Assembly (NCBI RefSeq): GCF_035593265.1
Contig: NZ_CP141614.1
Coordinates: 992,001 to 1,056,000, forward strand
Reading direction: 5' to 3'
From: Limnochorda sp. LNt
GTDB taxonomy: Bacteria; Bacillota; Limnochordia; Limnochordales; Geochordaceae
Length of the DNA stretch: 64,000 nucleotides
This document shows positions 19,051 to 26,464 of the stretch, piece by piece. The translations under genes were made by a program, and so were the position numbers. Below the pieces are notes generated by a model. That model was given only the letters and a program-made list of their open reading frames with translations, ran no database searches and had not been told where the DNA came from. How positions within the stretch are numbered: position 1 is the stretch's first letter; each line of letters begins with the position of its first letter.

Positions 19051-19617
19051 TCAGCTCTTGCGCACGAACTCGGCCTGGACGTTGACCCGCACCTCGTCGC
19101 TGACGACCACGCCGCCGGCCTCGAGGATCGCGTTCCAGTTGAGGCCCCAATCCTTGCGGTTAAGGCGGGTCTCGCCGCTGAAGCCCACCCGCTCGTTGCC
19201 CCAGGGGTCCTTGACCCGGCCCTCGAAGGTGACGTCCACCGTCACCTCGCGGGTGACGCCCCGCATGGTGAGGTCGCCCGTCACCTTGTACCGGCCCTCC
19301 CCCACCGGCTCGATCCGCCGGCTCTTGAAGTCGAGGGTCGGATGGTGCTCGGCGTCGAAGAAGTCTGCGGACCTCAGGTGCTGATCTCGCTGCGGCTCGG
19401 CCGTGTCGATGGAGTCGACATCGATGGAGAGCTCCACCGACGCTTGATCGGGACGGTCAGGGCTGCCCACCAGCTTGCCCGTCATCTTGCGAAAGCGGCC
19501 CCGGACCGTGGAGATCATCATGTGCCGCACGGCGAAGTCGGCCTGGCTGTGAGCGGGATCGATCTCCCATACCTCCGTGCCGGCCGCGGTCTGGGACGTC
19601 GAGATTGCCTCGGACAC
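19051..19617 (-). CDS. YceI family protein
   Basis: A 188-residue lipocalin-like beta-barrel. YceI proteins bind polyisoprenoid or other amphiphilic ligands and are often linked to stress or respiration; the exact role varies. GTG 19617 is chosen because GGAGG lies 9 bases upstream. Family features: WEIDPAHSQADFAVRHMMIS, VRGRFRKMTGKLVG, SIDVDSIDTAEPQRDQHLRS, ADFFDAEHHPTLDFKS and the end VSDEVRVNVQAEFVRK. There is no signal peptide, unlike E. coli YceI, so it is presumably cytoplasmic. It follows an ArsR-type regulator in the same orientation by 59 bases and is probably coregulated with it. Confidence 0.93.
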   Translation of the reverse strand: MSEAISTSQTAAGTEVWEIDPAHSQADFAVRHMMISTVRGRFRKMTGKLVGSPDRPDQASVELSIDVDSIDTAEPQRDQHLRSADFFDAEHHPTLDFKSRRIEPVGEGRYKVTGDLTMRGVTREVTVDVTFEGRVKDPWGNERVGFSGETRLNRKDWGLNWNAILEAGGVVVSDEVRVNVQAEFVRKS

Positions 19618-19676
19618 GTCGGTCAACCTCCCTCGATGGTCTGGGCGCTCGGGGTCAGGATGCTCGCCGGGGCGGC

Positions 19677-19985
19677 TCAGTCGCCGCTCGGATCCGGGCC
19701 GGCCAGGCCATCGACCGCGGCGGGCGCATAGTGCCGCAGGACGTCCCACCGCAGGCGATAGAAGCGGTGTGCGCCCTCCCGGCGCACCTCGATGAGTTCG
19801 CAGTCCTGCAAGATGCGCGTGTGATGGGAGAGAGTCGGCCGTGACAGCCCCAGCGTCTCGGCCAGCTCCGCGCACCCCATCTCATCGCGGCGGGCCAGCA
19901 GGCGGATCATGCGGAGCCGGGTCTCGTCACCCAGCGCCCGGTAGATCCGCAGGGCGTGCCTGGCAGCCAGATCCGATGCGGTCAC
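19677..19985 (-). CDS. ArsR-family transcriptional regulator
   Basis: A 102-residue winged-helix repressor. GTG 19985 is chosen because the protein then starts at the normal ArsR position (VTASDLAARHALRIYRALGDETRLRM). The recognition helix region is LGLSRPTLSHHTRILQDCELI, and the wing is VRREGAHRFYRLRWD. The metal-box motif ELCVCDL is replaced by MGCAELAETLGL with one cysteine, so classical As/Cd sensing at alpha-3 is unlikely; thiol, lipid or other signals are possible. It lies upstream of yceI in one transcription unit. A palindrome (19997-20022) lies right before the start codon, consistent with autoregulation. Confidence 0.92.
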   Translation of the reverse strand: MTASDLAARHALRIYRALGDETRLRMIRLLARRDEMGCAELAETLGLSRPTLSHHTRILQDCELIEVRREGAHRFYRLRWDVLRHYAPAAVDGLAGPDPSGD

Positions 19986-19996
19986 CTCGCCAGCCC

Positions 19997-20022
19997 TTTC
20001 GATATTTTGACAAGCATCGAAA
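19997..20022. promoter_or_regulatory. Palindromic operator upstream of arsR-yceI
   Basis: Perfect 7-base inverted arms TTTCGAT and ATCGAAA separated by 12 bases, lying 12 bases before the arsR-like start codon. On the minus strand a weak promoter (TTGGGT, 17 bases, TATCGA) overlaps it, so binding would block transcription. ArsR operators are typically AT-rich 12-2-12-like palindromes, and this AT-rich island stands out in GC-rich sequence. Binding by the adjacent regulator is inferred. Confidence 0.6.
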
Positions 20023-20123
20023 CCCAACGCGTTACCCTTACCAATACCATGCGTCTCCCGACGTGTCAACGCGGACCCGGCGCCGGGTGCCGGACGACCA
20101 CTCGGCCACACACGGTGCCCCGC

Positions 20124-21089
20124 TCAAGCAGCGACGCGGCCGGAGACGGGTGCCCACTGCCGCCCCATCCGCTCCCGACCGAACCTCTCGGGGTGCAGGA
20201 TCTCCGCCAGGGTCTCGAGGCCGTCGACCAGCCGGGGGCCGGGTCGGCTGAAGCAGGCGCCGGCGTCGACGGCGAACAGACGCCCCTCTCGCACGGCCCG
20301 GAGCTCGCCCCACCACGCCGGAAGTCCTCCCTCGGCCAGCACCTGCCGGTACTGCCGCAGCGTCTCGTCGAGGTCGTAGCCGCACGGCATCAGCACGATG
20401 ACGTCGGGATCCGCGGCCCGGACGTCCTCCCACCGCAGGCGTCGGGAGGGCTGGCCCACCTCGCCGAGGCAGTCCTGTCCACCGGCGAGCTCCACCATCT
20501 CGGGCACCCAGCGCCCGCCGCACCACGGCGGCGCCAGCCACTCCAGGCAGAAGACCCGCGGGCGAAGAAGACCCCGGGACCGCTCCCGCACGGCCTCGAT
20601 GCGGGCCTCCAGGCCGCGTCGCACCGCTCGTCCTCGGTCGGGGACGCCCGCGGCCTCGGCCACGCGCTCGATGTCGTCGAGGACGTCCTGCAGGCGCTCG
20701 GGGGCGAGCGACAGGGTGCGGGCGGTCGGCGCGGCCTCGGGCAGCACCACCTGACAGGGGTTGGCCACGGCTCTTTGGACCTCGGCGTAGGAGACGGCGC
20801 AGACCTGGCACACACCCTGCGTCAAGACCAGGTCGGGCCCCAGGCGCCGCAACGCCTCATGGTCGAGCCGGTACGGCGAGCCCTGCTCGCGTACCACCCG
20901 GCTCACCCAGGCGTCGACCTCTTGGGGCGCGAGGTCGGCGGGTATGAGGGAAGCCGTCAGCGCCGGCACCTGCGCCACCTCTGGGGGGAAGTCGCACCCG
21001 TGGCTGCGGCCCACCAGCTGGTCCACCAGCCCCAGGGACGCCACGATCTCGGTCGCGCTCGGTACCAGCGAGACGATCCGCACAGCCAT
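20124..21089 (-). CDS. BtuF-like helical-backbone binding protein without signal peptide
   Basis: A 321-residue member of the cobalamin/siderophore binding-protein class (COG0614). ATG 21089 follows GGAGGGAAGGTG. The N-terminus goes straight into the fold (MAVRIVSLVPSATEIVASLG), so no export signal is present. VGRSHGCDFPPE, LVLTQGVCQVCAVSYAEVQ, and the second lobe with CGYDLDETLRQYRQ are visible. LTQxxCxVC with two cysteines and RVFCLEWLAPPW are typical of cytosolic members in Actinobacteria and Bacillota. No btuC or btuD lies nearby. Its role may be cytosolic corrinoid or cofactor binding; the family has no settled function in this form. Confidence 0.8.
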   Translation of the reverse strand: MAVRIVSLVPSATEIVASLGLVDQLVGRSHGCDFPPEVAQVPALTASLIPADLAPQEVDAWVSRVVREQGSPYRLDHEALRRLGPDLVLTQGVCQVCAVSYAEVQRAVANPCQVVLPEAAPTARTLSLAPERLQDVLDDIERVAEAAGVPDRGRAVRRGLEARIEAVRERSRGLLRPRVFCLEWLAPPWCGGRWVPEMVELAGGQDCLGEVGQPSRRLRWEDVRAADPDVIVLMPCGYDLDETLRQYRQVLAEGGLPAWWGELRAVREGRLFAVDAGACFSRPGPRLVDGLETLAEILHPERFGRERMGRQWAPVSGRVAA

Positions 21090-21225
21090 CACCTTCCCTC
21101 CGACAGGGGGTGGGCTTGAGGGTTCACGCCTCGGTCCGCCGGCTCCTGCAGGCCCGGCGGGGCCCAAAGGGGCAGAGGAGCCGGCACGGCAGGGGAGGGC
21201 GGGGCGCCGGCGAACCGAGTCACGC

Positions 21226-22194
21226 ATGGATACGGCCATGGATACGGCCATCGTCGTGGAGCATCTGGTCAAGCGCTACCGGGACGTCGTCGCCGTGGAC
21301 GGCGTCAGCTTCACCGTCCGGCGCGGCGAGATCTTCGGGCTTCTCGGCCCCAACGGGGCGGGCAAGACCACCACCCTGGAGGTCCTGGAAGGGCTGCGGG
21401 CGCCCGACGCAGGGCGCGTCGAGGTGGCCGGCATCGACGTTCGCCGCCATCCACGCCAGGTGAAGGCGCGGATCGGCGTCCAGCTCCAGGACGCGGGGTT
21501 CTTCGGCCGGCTGACCGTGCGGGAGACCATCGGCCTGTTCGCCAGCTTCGCCGCCAGGCCCCGGCCGGTGGAAGCCCTGATGGAGGAGCTCAGTCTCCAG
21601 GACAAGGCCGGGACTCAGGTGCGACACCTGTCCGGCGGCCAACGCCAGCGCCTCTCCATCGCATGCGCCCTGGTGGGCGACCCCGAGATCGTCTTCCTCG
21701 ACGAGCCCACCACGGGCCTGGATCCCCAAGCCCGGCGGGCGCTGTGGGATGTGATCTGGGCCATCCGCGCCCAGGGTCGCACGGTCGTGCTCACCACCCA
21801 CTACATGGAAGAAGCCCAGGCGTTGTGCGACCGGGTCGGCATCATGGACCACGGTCGGCTGCTGGCCCTCGGCACACCCATGGAGCTGATCGAGCGGCTG
21901 CTGCCCGAGGCCAGGGTTTACGTGCGACCGATCGACGAGGCCCCGGCGGGAGCCGGTGGCGGGGATGTCGCCCCTCCGATGGTGGACCGCCTGAGGGCCT
22001 TGCCGGGCGTCACCCGGGTGGACCAGACCGGCGACGGCCATCTGGTCCTGCTCACGGCGCAACCGGAGTCGCTGCTGCAGCAGTTGGCCGGCGAGGCGCA
22101 CGAGGGCCGGCTCCGCTACTCCAGCCTCCGCGTCGAACGCGGCACCCTGGAGGACGTGTTCCTGCACCTCACGGGTCGGCGGCTGCGAGACTGA
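21226..22194 (+). CDS. ABC-2 type exporter, ATPase subunit (CcmA/DrrA type)
   Basis: A 322-residue ATPase. Motifs: Walker A GPNGAGKTTTLEVLEG, Q-loop GVQLQDAGFFGRLTVRE, signature [15 protein letters not shown], Walker B IVFLDEPTTGLDPQ, switch His LTTHYMEEA. The C-terminal domain with VERGTLEDVFLHLTGRRL is typical of multidrug/antibiotic exporter ATPases. Two possible ATG starts lie 12 bases apart because a 12-bp unit, ATGGATACGGCC, is tandemly duplicated at 21226-21249 (MDTAMDTA). No strong ribosome site sits close to either. The permease starts 9 bases after the stop, forming a two-gene exporter operon; the substrate is unknown. Confidence 0.92.
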   Translation: MDTAMDTAIVVEHLVKRYRDVVAVDGVSFTVRRGEIFGLLGPNGAGKTTTLEVLEGLRAPDAGRVEVAGIDVRRHPRQVKARIGVQLQDAGFFGRLTVRETIGLFASFAARPRPVEALMEELSLQDKAGTQVRHLSGGQRQRLSIACALVGDPEIVFLDEPTTGLDPQARRALWDVIWAIRAQGRTVVLTTHYMEEAQALCDRVGIMDHGRLLALGTPMELIERLLPEARVYVRPIDEAPAGAGGGDVAPPMVDRLRALPGVTRVDQTGDGHLVLLTAQPESLLQQLAGEAHEGRLRYSSLRVERGTLEDVFLHLTGRRLRD

Positions 22195-22203
22195 GGGCCG
22201 CGC

Positions 22204-23331
22204 GTGCCCGCCCCGGCATGGGAGGGACGAGGGGAGTTGCGAGGCTTTCTGGCCGTGGCAGCCATGAGCTTCCGCATATGGTGGCGCGACCGCGGCTCGG
22301 TCTTCTGGGGTGTCGTGTTCCCGCTGCTGTTGATGGGGCTCATCGGCAGCGTCTTCGGGCGTGCCGACTCGCTACAGCTGACCGTGACGGTGGAGGGCCC
22401 CGCCCCCGATGGGCCTCCCGGCCCCGCGGCAGGCGTGGCGCGGGGCCTGCAGGAGGCGATGCGTACCATCCCGCCCGTCCGGCTCGTCGACGAACCGCTC
22501 GACCGGGCGCTGGAGCAGCTTCGCCGCGGCAATCGCACCCTGGTGATCGAGGTGCTGCCCGAGGCCCCGCCGGGGCAGGTGGCGCGGGTGGTGGCCTACA
22601 TCGATCGCTCCCGCCTGCAGACCGGTGAGGCCGCACTGGCCGTCTTGCGGGACGTGCTGGCACGCATCGAGCGCAGCATGACGGGCGTCCCCGAGTTGCT
22701 GGCCCTCGAGACCCGGGCGGTCAGCGGGGAGGCCTTCTCGATGTTCGACTTCCTGCTGCCCGGCGTGATGGCCATGAGCATCATGCAGACGGGGCTCATG
22801 GGCGTCACCTGGACCATCGCCGAGTACCGGGACCAGCGCATCCTCAAGCGCGTGCTGGCCACGCCCTTCCATCCCATGGCGTTCTTGCTCGGGCTCCTCG
22901 TCCGCTTCACGCTGGTGACGCTGCTGCAGGCCGTGATCATCCTGGCCGTGGGCGTGCTGGTCTTCAAGGCGAAGGTGGTGGGCAGCCTCGCGACGCTGGT
23001 GGGGCTGTCGGCCCTGGGCGCCGGCGTCTTCCTGACCATGGGGTTCAGTATCTCGACGCTGGCGCCCAGCGCGGAGTCGGCCAGCATGATCGGCAGCGTG
23101 ATCAACTTCCCCATGATGTTCTTGTCGGGCACCTTCTGGCCCAAGGAGATCATCCCCGACGCCATGCAGCCCGTGGTTCGGGCGCTACCGCTCACGCCCC
23201 TGGTGGACAGCATGCGGGCGGTGGCGGTCGAGGGCGCGGGGTTGGGGCCCTACGCGGGCGGGCTCCTGTACCTGACGGCCTGGGGCCTCGTGGCCCTGGC
23301 CGTCGCGGCCTGGCGTTTCCGGTGGGAGTAG
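22204..23331 (+). CDS. ABC-2 type exporter, permease subunit
   Basis: A 375-residue membrane protein starting at GTG 22204. It has an N-terminal helix (VFWGVVFPLLLMGLIG) then a soluble loop of about 150 residues (residues 50-185) outside the membrane, and five C-terminal helices starting near FDFLLPGVMAMSIMQTG. EYRDQRILKRVLATPFHP is the conserved cytoplasmic coupling element, and FLSGTFWPKEIIPDAMQ is the ABC-2 motif before the last helices. Architecture matches COG0842 multidrug efflux permeases. It pairs with the preceding ATPase. The convergent esterase gene begins 33 bases downstream. Confidence 0.92.
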   Translation: MPAPAWEGRGELRGFLAVAAMSFRIWWRDRGSVFWGVVFPLLLMGLIGSVFGRADSLQLTVTVEGPAPDGPPGPAAGVARGLQEAMRTIPPVRLVDEPLDRALEQLRRGNRTLVIEVLPEAPPGQVARVVAYIDRSRLQTGEAALAVLRDVLARIERSMTGVPELLALETRAVSGEAFSMFDFLLPGVMAMSIMQTGLMGVTWTIAEYRDQRILKRVLATPFHPMAFLLGLLVRFTLVTLLQAVIILAVGVLVFKAKVVGSLATLVGLSALGAGVFLTMGFSISTLAPSAESASMIGSVINFPMMFLSGTFWPKEIIPDAMQPVVRALPLTPLVDSMRAVAVEGAGLGPYAGGLLYLTAWGLVALAVAAWRFRWE

Positions 23332-23364
23332 GGGGAGGCCTGGGTGAGCAGGAGGCCCGCCCGG

Positions 23365-24024
23365 TCAGCGCAGCGCGGGCGGCCTCGCGCCATCGGGATG
23401 ATGAAGCCACGGCGCCATCCAGGCCCGCACGGCATCGAGCTCCTCCGGCGCCAGACCGTGGCCGGCCTCCTGCCAGCGCACGGTGAGCTGAGCTTCCCCG
23501 CGCCGCAGCCACTCGGCCAGCGCTTCGACCGCCTCGGCCGGGGCCAGCGGATCCCTGCGCCCGGCGGCGATGAAGACGGGTTTACCGGCCAGGCCCGGCG
23601 CCATATCCGGCTTGAGCGGCAGCACGGGCCGCAGCAGCACGGCTCCGGCCAGCGCGTCAGGGTGAAGGAGCAGCACGGCGGCGGCGATGTTGGCCCCATT
23701 GGAGTACCCCACGGCCCATACCCGTGAGGGATCCAAGCCGTAGCGGGACGCCGCCGCGGCCACGAAGCGCTCCAGCTCCCCGGCCCGCAACCGCACGTCC
23801 TCCACGTCGAAGACGCCCGGGGCGAGACGCCGGAAGAAGCGGGCGTTGCCGCCCTCCAGCACCTTGCCACGGGGGGCCAGCAGGTGGGCGGCGGGTGCCA
23901 GCTGCCGACCCAGGGGCACCAGGTCGTGCTCGGTGCCGCCGGTGCCGTGCAGGAGCAAGAGGGTCGCCGGGCCCCGGCCTGGCTCGTAGACGTGCACGAA
24001 CCCGAACCCCTCGGCCACGGACAT
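23365..24024 (-). CDS. Alpha/beta-hydrolase (carboxylesterase)
   Basis: A 219-residue serine hydrolase of the phospholipase/carboxylesterase type. ATG 24024 has GGAGG about 5 bases upstream and overlaps by one base the TGA of the dioxygenase gene (TGATG), so the two are translationally coupled. Motifs: oxyanion LLLHGTGGTEHD, nucleophile elbow VGYSNGANIAA, catalytic Asp in AAGRRDPLAPA, and His in WQEAGHGLAPEEL. In Bacillus the paralogous hydrolase MhqD is encoded with ring-cleaving dioxygenases under the quinone-responsive MhqR; the same pairing here suggests a quinone or aromatic detoxification role. No MhqR-type regulator is adjacent. Confidence 0.92.
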   Translation of the reverse strand: MSVAEGFGFVHVYEPGRGPATLLLLHGTGGTEHDLVPLGRQLAPAAHLLAPRGKVLEGGNARFFRRLAPGVFDVEDVRLRAGELERFVAAAASRYGLDPSRVWAVGYSNGANIAAAVLLLHPDALAGAVLLRPVLPLKPDMAPGLAGKPVFIAAGRRDPLAPAEAVEALAEWLRRGEAQLTVRWQEAGHGLAPEELDAVRAWMAPWLHHPDGARPPALR

Positions 24025-24980
24025 CAAGTCCTCCCTACGCCCCAGCGGAGCGTCACGGGCGGCAGCGCCGCCTCGATCCGGGCCCGGTGCGGCTCCAGCC
24101 AGGGCGGCAGCACCAGACGCTCGCCCAGGCGGTCCAACTCCTCGTCGACGGCGAACCCGGGACCGTCGGTGGCGAGCTCGTAGATGACCCCGCCCGGCTC
24201 CTGGAAGTAGACGGACTTGAACCAGAACCGGTCGATGACCGGGGTGGGCCGACACCCTGCCACCTCGACTCGGGTGCGTACCTGGCGCTGCTCGGCGTCG
24301 TCACGGACTCGCCAGGCGACATGGTGGATGACGCCGGGTCCCCACGAGCCGGGCGGCGCGCCGGGCACCTCCCGGATGTCCAGGTAACAGCCCGAGCCGC
24401 CCCCCTCGACGCCGAAGCGATGCCAGCCGTCCTCTTGGCCCTGCGCCTCGAAGCCCAGCACCTCGGTCAACAACCGGGCGCTCGGGGCCAGCCTGCGTTG
24501 CCACAATCGCACCGAGTGCAGCCCTCGCACCTGGTAGGCGGCGGGCACCGGACCGGTGGCCCACGGCGTGAAGGGCCGCTGGAGGGCCCCTTCGCTCTCC
24601 ACCAGCGCCACGCTGATGCCGTCGGGATCTTCGAAGGGCAGGGCGCTCTCGCCGAAGCGCCACTCGACCGGGCCGGGGCGGACCCCATGGGCGAGCAGGC
24701 GCTCGTGCCAGTGAGCCAGGCTGCCCGGCGGCACGGCCAGCGCCACTTCGACGATCTGGCCGGCACCTTTCCTGCCCCGGTCGGCGTGGGGCCACGGGAA
24801 GAAGGTAAGATCGGTGCCGGGGTGGCCCTCCGCGTCGGCGTAGAAGAAGTGGTAGGTGCCGGGGGCGTCCTGGTTGACGCTCCGCTTCACGAGCCGCATG
24901 CCGAGCACGCCGGCGTAGAACTCCAGGTTGGTTTGCGGGTCGCCGGCGATGGCGGTCACGTGGTGGATGCCGTGAACCAT
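24024..24980 (-). CDS. Ring-cleaving dioxygenase, MhqO-like (VOC superfamily)
   Basis: A 318-residue glyoxalase/extradiol dioxygenase-type enzyme with two VOC modules. ATG 24980 is chosen because it precedes the conserved GIHHVTAIAGDPQTNLEFY; a GTG at 25019 would add 13 residues. Likely metal ligands are His in GIHHVTA, His in GVIHHVAWRV and Glu in GGVIYELATD, the usual set for Fe(II) enzymes of this family. KRSVNQDAPGTYHFFYAD and GTDLTFFPWP are diagnostic for the MhqA/MhqO/MhqE group, which handles hydroquinone-like compounds. Coupled to the downstream esterase. Confident on family, less so on substrate. Confidence 0.9.
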   Translation of the reverse strand: MVHGIHHVTAIAGDPQTNLEFYAGVLGMRLVKRSVNQDAPGTYHFFYADAEGHPGTDLTFFPWPHADRGRKGAGQIVEVALAVPPGSLAHWHERLLAHGVRPGPVEWRFGESALPFEDPDGISVALVESEGALQRPFTPWATGPVPAAYQVRGLHSVRLWQRRLAPSARLLTEVLGFEAQGQEDGWHRFGVEGGGSGCYLDIREVPGAPPGSWGPGVIHHVAWRVRDDAEQRQVRTRVEVAGCRPTPVIDRFWFKSVYFQEPGGVIYELATDGPGFAVDEELDRLGERLVLPPWLEPHRARIEAALPPVTLRWGVGRT

Positions 24981-25075
24981 GCGGTCCAACCAGCCCTTCA
25001 CGAGAAATGGGCTCGTCACAGTGTAGCGAAGCGGCCACCCGGCGGGATGCTTCGGTCGGAGGAGGCGGTAAGGAG

Positions 25076-25870
25076 TTGGGGGGAGCGGGACGCCTGCACG
25101 GCAAGGTCGCCGTGGTGACGGGAGCGGCCCGGGGCATCGGCAGGGCCGTGGCCCTGCGCTTCGCCGAGGAGGGCGCCCGAGCCGTGGTGGTGCTGGATGT
25201 GCGCCAGGAAGAGGGCCACGAGACCGTCCGGATGGTGGACGAGATAGGGCAGGGCACGACCACCCGAGGGCTCTTCATGGCGGTGGACGTGAGCCGTCCC
25301 GAGCAGGTCGAGGCGGCAGCCCGGCGGGTCGAGGCAGAGCTGGGGCGATGTGACGTGCTGGTCAACGACGCAGGGATCAGTGGCCGCCCCATCGGTGACG
25401 GGCCGGTGCATCGCTGCACGCTGGAGGCCTGGGAGCGGGTCATCGCCGTCAATTTGACGGGCGTCTTCTTGTGCAGCAAGTACTTCGTGCCGTTGATGAT
25501 GAGAGGCGGCGGAGCCGTCGTCAACGTGGCCTCCGACGAGGCTCTCGTCGGCGCACCGCCGCCGACGGACACCCACGCCTACTCGGCCAGCAAGGGCGGG
25601 GTGGTGGCCCTGACCAGGGCCATGGCGGTCAGCTTCGCGCCGCATCGGATCCGGGTCAACGCCGTGGCCCCGGGATGGGTGGCCACCCCTATGACGGCCG
25701 ACCTGCTGTCGGACCCGACGGAGGCCGCCCGGGTGTCGGCGGCGTGCCCCATGGGTCGGGTGGCCGCACCGGAGGAGATAGCCGCCGCCGTGCTCTTCCT
25801 GGCCTCGGATGACGCCTCTTTCGTCACCGGTGCCGTCTTGCCGGTCGAGGGCGGTTCGACTGCGTGGTGA
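25076..25870 (+). CDS. Short-chain dehydrogenase/reductase
   Basis: A 264-residue NAD(P)-dependent oxidoreductase. TTG 25076 is preferred because GGAGG lies 10 bases upstream and the Rossmann fold begins soon after (LHGKVAVVTGAARGIGRAVA). Cofactor residues: VVVLDV at the end of beta-2 (an Asp there favours NAD(H)), NDAGI, and the catalytic tetrad Asn in VNLTG, Ser in NVASDEA, and YSASKGG. C-terminal PVEGGSTAW is typical of classical SDRs. Substrate is not predictable. It is divergent from the dioxygenase gene across a 95-base gap; both may act on related aromatic or alcohol substrates, but that is a guess. Confidence 0.92.
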   Translation: MGGAGRLHGKVAVVTGAARGIGRAVALRFAEEGARAVVVLDVRQEEGHETVRMVDEIGQGTTTRGLFMAVDVSRPEQVEAAARRVEAELGRCDVLVNDAGISGRPIGDGPVHRCTLEAWERVIAVNLTGVFLCSKYFVPLMMRGGGAVVNVASDEALVGAPPPTDTHAYSASKGGVVALTRAMAVSFAPHRIRVNAVAPGWVATPMTADLLSDPTEAARVSAACPMGRVAAPEEIAAAVLFLASDDASFVTGAVLPVEGGSTAW

Positions 25871-25915
25871 GCGCCGGGCCGGCGGCGGCCATCCGGCCTG
25901 CCACGGCCCGGCCCG

Positions 25916-26263
25916 CTAGGGGCTGTGCGGGATGACGCAGATGAAGCGCAGGACGCCGTCACCCGTGTTGCGCATGCGGTGCGGCTTGTCGGGTGGCACG
26001 TAGATGACCGTGCCCGGCCCGATGGGCTGCTCTCCGTGCTCGTCGCCGGCCATGCCCTGGCCTTCCAGCACGTACATCTCCTGTTCGTACCAGTGATGGT
26101 GCAGCGGGATCTCGCCACCCGGCTCCACCTCGAAGACCCGCATGGCATATCGCGGCGCACCGTTGGCCTTGCCGATCACCCAGCGCAGCCGGACGCCCTT
26201 GCCGGCCGGTGCCTGCTCCATGGGCACCGTCGACTCGTGGAAGACCTGGATCTCCTCGGGCAT
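25916..26263 (-). CDS. Cupin-domain protein
   Basis: A 115-residue single-domain cupin starting at ATG 26263, with GAGGGGGCC upstream. Cupin motif 1 is IPLHHHWYEQEMYVLEG (three His and a Glu as metal ligands) and motif 2 is GTVIYVPPDKPHRMRNTG with the fourth ligand His. Such small cupins bind a divalent metal and act as isomerases, dioxygenases or sensors; this one has no feature that decides. It converges with the SDR gene 45 bases away. Length and both motifs are complete. Confidence 0.9.
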   Translation of the reverse strand: MPEEIQVFHESTVPMEQAPAGKGVRLRWVIGKANGAPRYAMRVFEVEPGGEIPLHHHWYEQEMYVLEGQGMAGDEHGEQPIGPGTVIYVPPDKPHRMRNTGDGVLRFICVIPHSP

Positions 26264-26464
26264 ATGGCTCAGGCCCCCTCGCCCGGGCGGAGCGGCATGA
26301 GGCCGCCCCGCTTCCTCGTCGCAGCCTGGGGTTCGTGGGCTCCTTGCGGCCTCCTGCTGTGCGGCGCGCCCATCGCCCCGCGGCACTCGACCCGCGTCGC
26401 CGGCGTAGGCTGGCTCAGGTCGCGAGCACCTGGAGAAACGAGCGGAAGAGAGCGGCACCGGCAC

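Noticed and set aside
26297-26464. Upstream ATG extending the methyltransferase-GT2 protein with a hydrophobic start
   Set aside because: The extra 56 residues are compositionally poor, have no ribosome site and resemble nothing in the domain; 26465 suits the fold better.
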